Assembly (NCBI GenBank): GCA_949152475.1
Contig: OX424569.1
Coordinates: forward strand, 29,309,950 to 29,373,949
Reading direction: 5' to 3'
DNA length: 64,000 nt
Origin: Terebella lapidaria
Lineage: Eukaryota > Annelida > Polychaeta > Terebellida > Terebellidae
Shown: positions 59,991 through 64,000 of the stretch, one piece after another
How positions within the stretch are numbered: the stretch's first letter is position 1
Layout of the letters: every line of letters begins with the position of its first letter
Position numbers and translations under genes: made by a program
Notes under the pieces: generated by a model
Database searches by the model: none
Seen by the model: the letters and a program-made list of their open reading frames with translations, nothing else
What the model was told of the DNA's origin: nothing

Positions 59991-60272
59991 ATTGGAAACA
60001 TCCTGGTAATAACAAACGTAGAATACAACATTTTGCAATGGGAACAAAACCCGACTAAATAATTCATCAAAAGACACACTGGCGTCATCAGGGGCAGACA
60101 GTGTGTTGAATGTAATTGTCTCTACTGTACACCTCCTGGAATTAGTATACAACTGCCCAACAACAAATGAAAATAATTTAGAAATCCGAAACAAACCCCA
60201 TGGAATAGATATATGACACGTACATGAGTACCTAATCACAAGCCAAAAGACAACTGAGTTGATAACTTTCAT
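59985..60272 (-). pseudogene. Minus-strand relic ORF, unit B
   Basis: It is identical in translation to 38,631-38,918. Confidence 0.25.
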
Positions 60273-60589
60273 TATCTCAACTCATACATGCAATATTTAC
60301 ATGTGCATGAAGCATGGTGTACATGGGCAGAACAAATAGGTGTACAATATGGTATGCTATTTGTCATTGTAAACTGATTATTGCCTGATCAATGATGAAT
60401 ATGATAAAGCGATTACAGAGTTTTGACGGGCAGTATAATTACAGTGCTATGACCGATAAAATATCCAAATGTGTGTTAGTGTTATTGTCTTTCTTTTCAT
60501 ACCCTGACAATGAGAATGTACAATAATATGAACATTTCCCGCAACTAATCACTTTACTACTCCTGATCAGTCTGATCAGTTGATACGAA

Positions 60590-60815
60590 TTACGGAAATA
60601 ATAGTAAATAAATCTCACAGCACTCGTTATGTTATTGGTGTTTTCTATGTAGCAATCAGAGTTTTGGTTGAGGAAATAATTAGCACATAATGAATCATTG
60701 ATACAGTGTTCGTACCATCTCTGTGTGGCGTCAGCTTCCTCAGATATGAATTGTTTACACTGATATCTTTTACATAAACACTCCTAAAATTTTGCCTCAT
60801 TGTTGCCTCTATACT
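60590..60815 (-). pseudogene. Cysteine-rich PAN-like relic, uninterrupted
   Basis: The minus strand reads YQCKQFISEEADATQRWYEH across the ISL2EU target site, then CINDSLCANYFLNQNSDCYI. A TAG lies upstream of this in the same frame. It shows what the interrupted copy at 39,240 looked like before insertion. Confidence 0.3.
60744..60761. other. Empty ISL2EU target site
   Basis: GATATGAATTGTTTACAC is uninterrupted here. In unit A the element lies after the AT of GAAT with AT repeated on the other side, so AT at 60,750-60,751 is the target. Confidence 0.9.
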
Positions 60816-62725
60816 ACATCAGCACAGTTTTCTTTGTGGTGATTTTATAGCCTCAGATGTATGTAGCCTTTTTGGCAGTTGAAAACTTTCAATTATCTCG
60901 AATGAATCAAGTATGTTTATGTGGATTGCACGCCCTGGTACCAAGCCTGAAGCTGCCTCGATTTTTTGCTGTGAAAATATATCAGATCCACTGATCTCCT
61001 GTGGTGGGCACAACAAAGAAAAGAGCGTTGTGAAAGCCGCCCAGTGTGTGAACGATAAAGGACTTCCTTTTGCCATCAATGGACTGCTAAACACGGAGAA
61101 TAATTCGTCACTGGTTCAGAAGACGTTGAGCGATTAGGCATCTAATTGCAGTAGTATCTTCGAGTCATGAGCATTGTGTGTTTTGGAGTATACAACAAAT
61201 ATTGGACCGATGCTCTAACTTGAGTGCATATTTTCATCATTTTTGGAAGTTTTGGTGATATTCAAACGATGATATGACTGACAAAGTGAAATATTTTTTT
61301 AATCATTGTTGTCAGATGGCAATGAAAATACACCGATCCATGACTAGGTGCAACATATCCTGCAAATCGATTCATTAAAACCAACTGCAGCCTAAATTGT
61401 TATATGTGACTTTAACAGACTTTCTGATCAAGCCACTACAACCTAAACTTTCTCATGGCACGAAGAGTTATTTTCCCAGGTTCATTCAAGAGCATCACCC
61501 TGGGATAAGACATGAGTATTCAATGAGCATGTCCCAGGTCCAGATTGATACCAGTCTGACAAGTGATTCAGGAGGCGTATTTTTTTCAAATTAAGCAGAG
61601 AATCACCCCAGTATTAGGCATACATGTATCGTCGCGTGGATTGGCGCGGGATCCCGCAAAAGTTTCAAGCCCTTCTTGGTTCATTCTTAATGGTTTTACC
61701 ACAAGTAACCAGCTTGCACAAAACAGTTCGCTCTCGAAGATAACATGAATACTTCCTGAGTGATTTCATGATAAGTACTCAGTGCTGGTTATAATAGAAA
61801 GTGAGAACTTTATTTGGAAGTTGCACAGGATGTTTCAACGCAATGATTAAACGAACCATAGCATATTCCAATACTCCACACATTTCCGATTTTTTGGTAT
61901 TTTGATAAAAATAATAATGTGAAAATGATTACTCAATGATGCATGCTCATTTGCCATTTCGATGAATTTATCCAGAATACCTAGTTTTCTGTGCGTATTC
62001 TATGTGTGGATGACTATGAAGAGTGGACGGTGAACTGAACATATGTAGTTATAAAATAAACCACTTTATCAAGCACTTGCACAGGATTGGGCTCCTCGTG
62101 AGACATTCCCTTGATTAATGTTCGAGACAGAGTTGAATGTCTGTGATTGATGGCAACTCAATGGCACTGACCAGGAATAATCGGTGGGCAATAAATCAAT
62201 TGTCTGATTGACTAGAGAAGTGATCGACCACTTATAGAGTGGTATATCTCAAGTTGCCACAATCTGTTTCCACGTCTTTGTAGTGAACTGTATAACATGT
62301 GCTTAAGAGTTGTGATGCACTGTTATTTCTGCTAGTATTGTTCTCGAAAACTGAGTGACAATCCTACTTCTTTATAGCATGTTGCTCAGCTGTATATTCT
62401 GGAAATTTGCCGATCATGACCATTCACAAACAGCATATGATATGAGGCAAAATTGTTGCTGACGGAGTGTTCATTGACCTTTTCTGCATGTCACATGAAT
62501 TATTACATCATGCATATGAAGCTCCTTCTCAGTACTCAAAAATATCATATCTTTCATAGTCACTATACGATACAATGGGGCTGTGAAAAAACGGCGTGAT
62601 CAGTGAGAAAGTCATTTGAATTTCGTCGCATAGGGGATAATCATTTTTTTCCCTCTTGTAATGGGATGATTTCCAGAGATAATTTGGTTACATACACAGA
62701 ATATTTTGTGTATCATATTGTTCAT
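60816..62725. other. Gene-less right end of unit B
   Basis: It matches 46,142-48,048, with identity dropping after about 62,080. The landmark block is at 60,990-61,150. No gene is supported. Confidence 0.5.
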
Positions 62726-62799
62726 ACACACTCTAGTTTGAAATATGCAAATCATACCTTTCTTGAGCATATTTGAGCTTTGCGTTCACATAAATGAAA

Positions 62800-64000
62800 A
62801 AGTAGAAATGGATACCGACAAACAGACAAATTCATATTCCAAGACCGAGTCCATGGACGAATTTTACAAGATCAGTGTGAGTAGTCAAATCCGAGAGATA
62901 CTAGAGTATCAAAGTCAAAGCCATGTGAAAATCACAGACACCCAGCCAGCTGAGTGTGAGATCAGGTGCTCCGAAAGAGTGAGCATCTCCTGCCCCGCAT
63001 GCGACACCCGCTGTGATATTCACACTGGCATATCGAGACGGAAATATGCACATGACTATAAGGACGGGATGATATCTTCCATCACATGTGTGACCGGCTT
63101 GGCATAACTTTCAACCAGATCATAGTGACGACCATAAAACTTCTTGAATGTCGACCTCAGCCTAGGCATTTGGTATCCTTGTTTGAGCAATTTGGCAGTC
63201 AGAACCTGTGCTCTAACTATGAATTCCTGGTATGATGAACATGCTCTAGCATAACGAATTAAGTGGGACACGTAGACGCCATACGCTGTTGATGCTGGGA
63301 TACTACTGCTCAAGACAGGAAAGTTGATAATGGGAAATCAAAATCGTCACGTTTGTGATATAACCTTGTACACAGTTTGCCTTCATGGTCAATTTCGAGA
63401 TAAATATCAAGATAAGAAGCTGACACTGGAGAATCAGTTGTCTTTTTGATTTCCAGCTTGTCTGGTCCGGATATGTCTGATGTAGGTATTCACCAAATCT
63501 AGGGTTATTCAAGGATATGACATCATCAATATACCTTTAGGTAAAATTGAACGAACTGGCCAATCGTTTATTTCCTCGTTTCATAAGATTTTGGATGAAC
63601 TCAGCTTCATATGAGTATAGGAACAAGTCCGCTAATAGTGGTGCACAATTGGTACCCATAGGGATACCAACCGTTTGTTGGAAAATAACACCACCACATT
63701 CAACAAATATGTTGTCAATGAGAAATTCCAGCATACTAACGATATCATGTTCATCATATTTAGTTGCACAGTCAGTGTGTTCTTTAACAAAATAAACTGA
63801 ATTGCGATTAACCACAAGATATTTATAGCGTCTTTTGCCATTCTTGTGCAAAAATGATTGTTAAATAATATCCTTCAACCTCGCTTTCAGCTTAGTATGA
63901 GGGATAGTAGTGTACAGTGTGGAAAAGTCATATATTCGAATGCTGTTGACAGTGGAAAATGAATTAGATTTAAGGTTATGTATTCACTCTTTGGAGTTCT
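62800..64000 (-). pseudogene. Reverse transcriptase element, damaged, running out of window
   Basis: On the minus strand the frame enters at 64,000 with IRIYDFSTLYTTIPHTKLKA (motif A, catalytic D). It continues through GIPMGTNCAPLLADLFLYSY (motif B) and RYIDDVISLNNPRFGEYL (motif C), then the thumb motifs, ending at 63,056-63,058. Lesions include a stop before QSFLHKNGK near 63,863, a stop directly before RYIDD at 63,537-63,539, and frameshifts near 63,450 and 63,310. The 3' untranslated part extends to about 62,800. It includes a block at 62,956-62,997 that matches 454-497 and 3,348-3,390. It is a third relative of the reverse transcriptases at the left of the window and is non-functional as it stands. 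Confidence 0.82.

Larger units (their letters stand above)
48049..62725. repeat. Young tandem segmental duplication, unit B
   Basis: This is the second copy of unit A, without the ISL2EU insertion and with a single pogo body. Beyond 62,725 the sequence continues as array sequence (similar to 6,050-6,120) before a reverse transcriptase insertion. Two monomers of about 4.45 kb plus the 5.78-kb pogo element account for its length. Confidence 0.85.

Noticed and set aside
62745..63107. 120-codon plus-strand frame with CPACDTRC
   Set aside because: It is antisense to the 3' untranslated region and end of the minus-strand reverse transcriptase, whose conserved block explains the sequence.
1..64000. 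CRISPR arrays, bacterial operons, rRNA or intact tRNA genes
   Set aside because: None were seen. The intron-bearing genes and SINE show this is animal DNA, and the only tRNA-like sequence is the SINE head.

Overview
The window reads as AT-rich, intron-containing animal DNA with no recognisable host gene. The mixture of an ISL2EU-type DNA transposon, a pogo-like transposon ending in a PHD finger, a tRNA-derived SINE and an abundant single-ORF reverse transcriptase suggests a marine invertebrate, probably a lophotrochozoan or mollusc. That assignment is inference, not a sequence match.

Layout. The background is a decayed multi-kilobase tandem array. One landmark block (CACAACAAAG... followed by GCCGCCCAGTGTGT) recurs near 2.49, 9.75, 12.85, 20.2, 24.5, 46.3, 50.8 and 61.0 kb. 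From about 19.7 kb onward, once inserted transposons are subtracted, the spacing is about 4.3-4.5 kb. The left third (1.4-21.6 kb) holds two older, diverged units offset by about 10.4 kb. The right two thirds hold a much younger tandem duplication: unit A at about 21,590-48,048 and unit B at about 48,049-62,725. Each has two monomers and a pogo-like element at the same site. Small relic ORFs that recur across monomers suggest that the monomer once carried protein-coding exons.

Transposons. (1) A pogo-like element of about 5.8 kb with TA target sites and 24-bp inverted repeats lies at 51,454-57,235. At 25,156-35,881 it appears with an internal 4,937-bp tandem duplication. Each body carries, on the minus strand, a stand-alone HIRAN-domain protein followed by an HTH/CENP-B-like/DDD/PHD transposase. 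All three HIRAN ORFs are intact, whereas all three transposases are broken. Copies 1 and 2 share frameshifts and copy 3 has a private stop. (2) An apparently intact ISL2EU element (39,398-46,075) encodes two convergent spliced genes, a SAP-THAP-DDE transposase and a SAP/SWIM/YqaJ-nuclease protein. Its exact empty site is preserved in unit B, so it inserted after (or in only one copy of) the segmental duplication. (3) Reverse-transcriptase fragments of two or more related families lie at 1-659, 2,819-3,551, 7,645-8,040, 10,560-10,748 and 62,800-64,000. (4) A SINE (about 8.5-8.75 kb) and a MITE-like insertion (about 15.5-15.75 kb) complete the set.

The most interesting object is the pogo-like element with its HIRAN partner and clustered TACCGAAC sites at both ends. 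HIRAN domains are known from HLTF/Rad5 proteins as binders of DNA 3' ends, so a conserved HIRAN protein next to a cut-and-paste transposase may be an accessory factor in transposition. The ISL2EU element gives a clean insertion history and complete gene models, while the array gives a record of unequal exchange. Recent unequal exchange and assembly artefact (tandemly placed haplotypes) are both possible for the near-identical segments.
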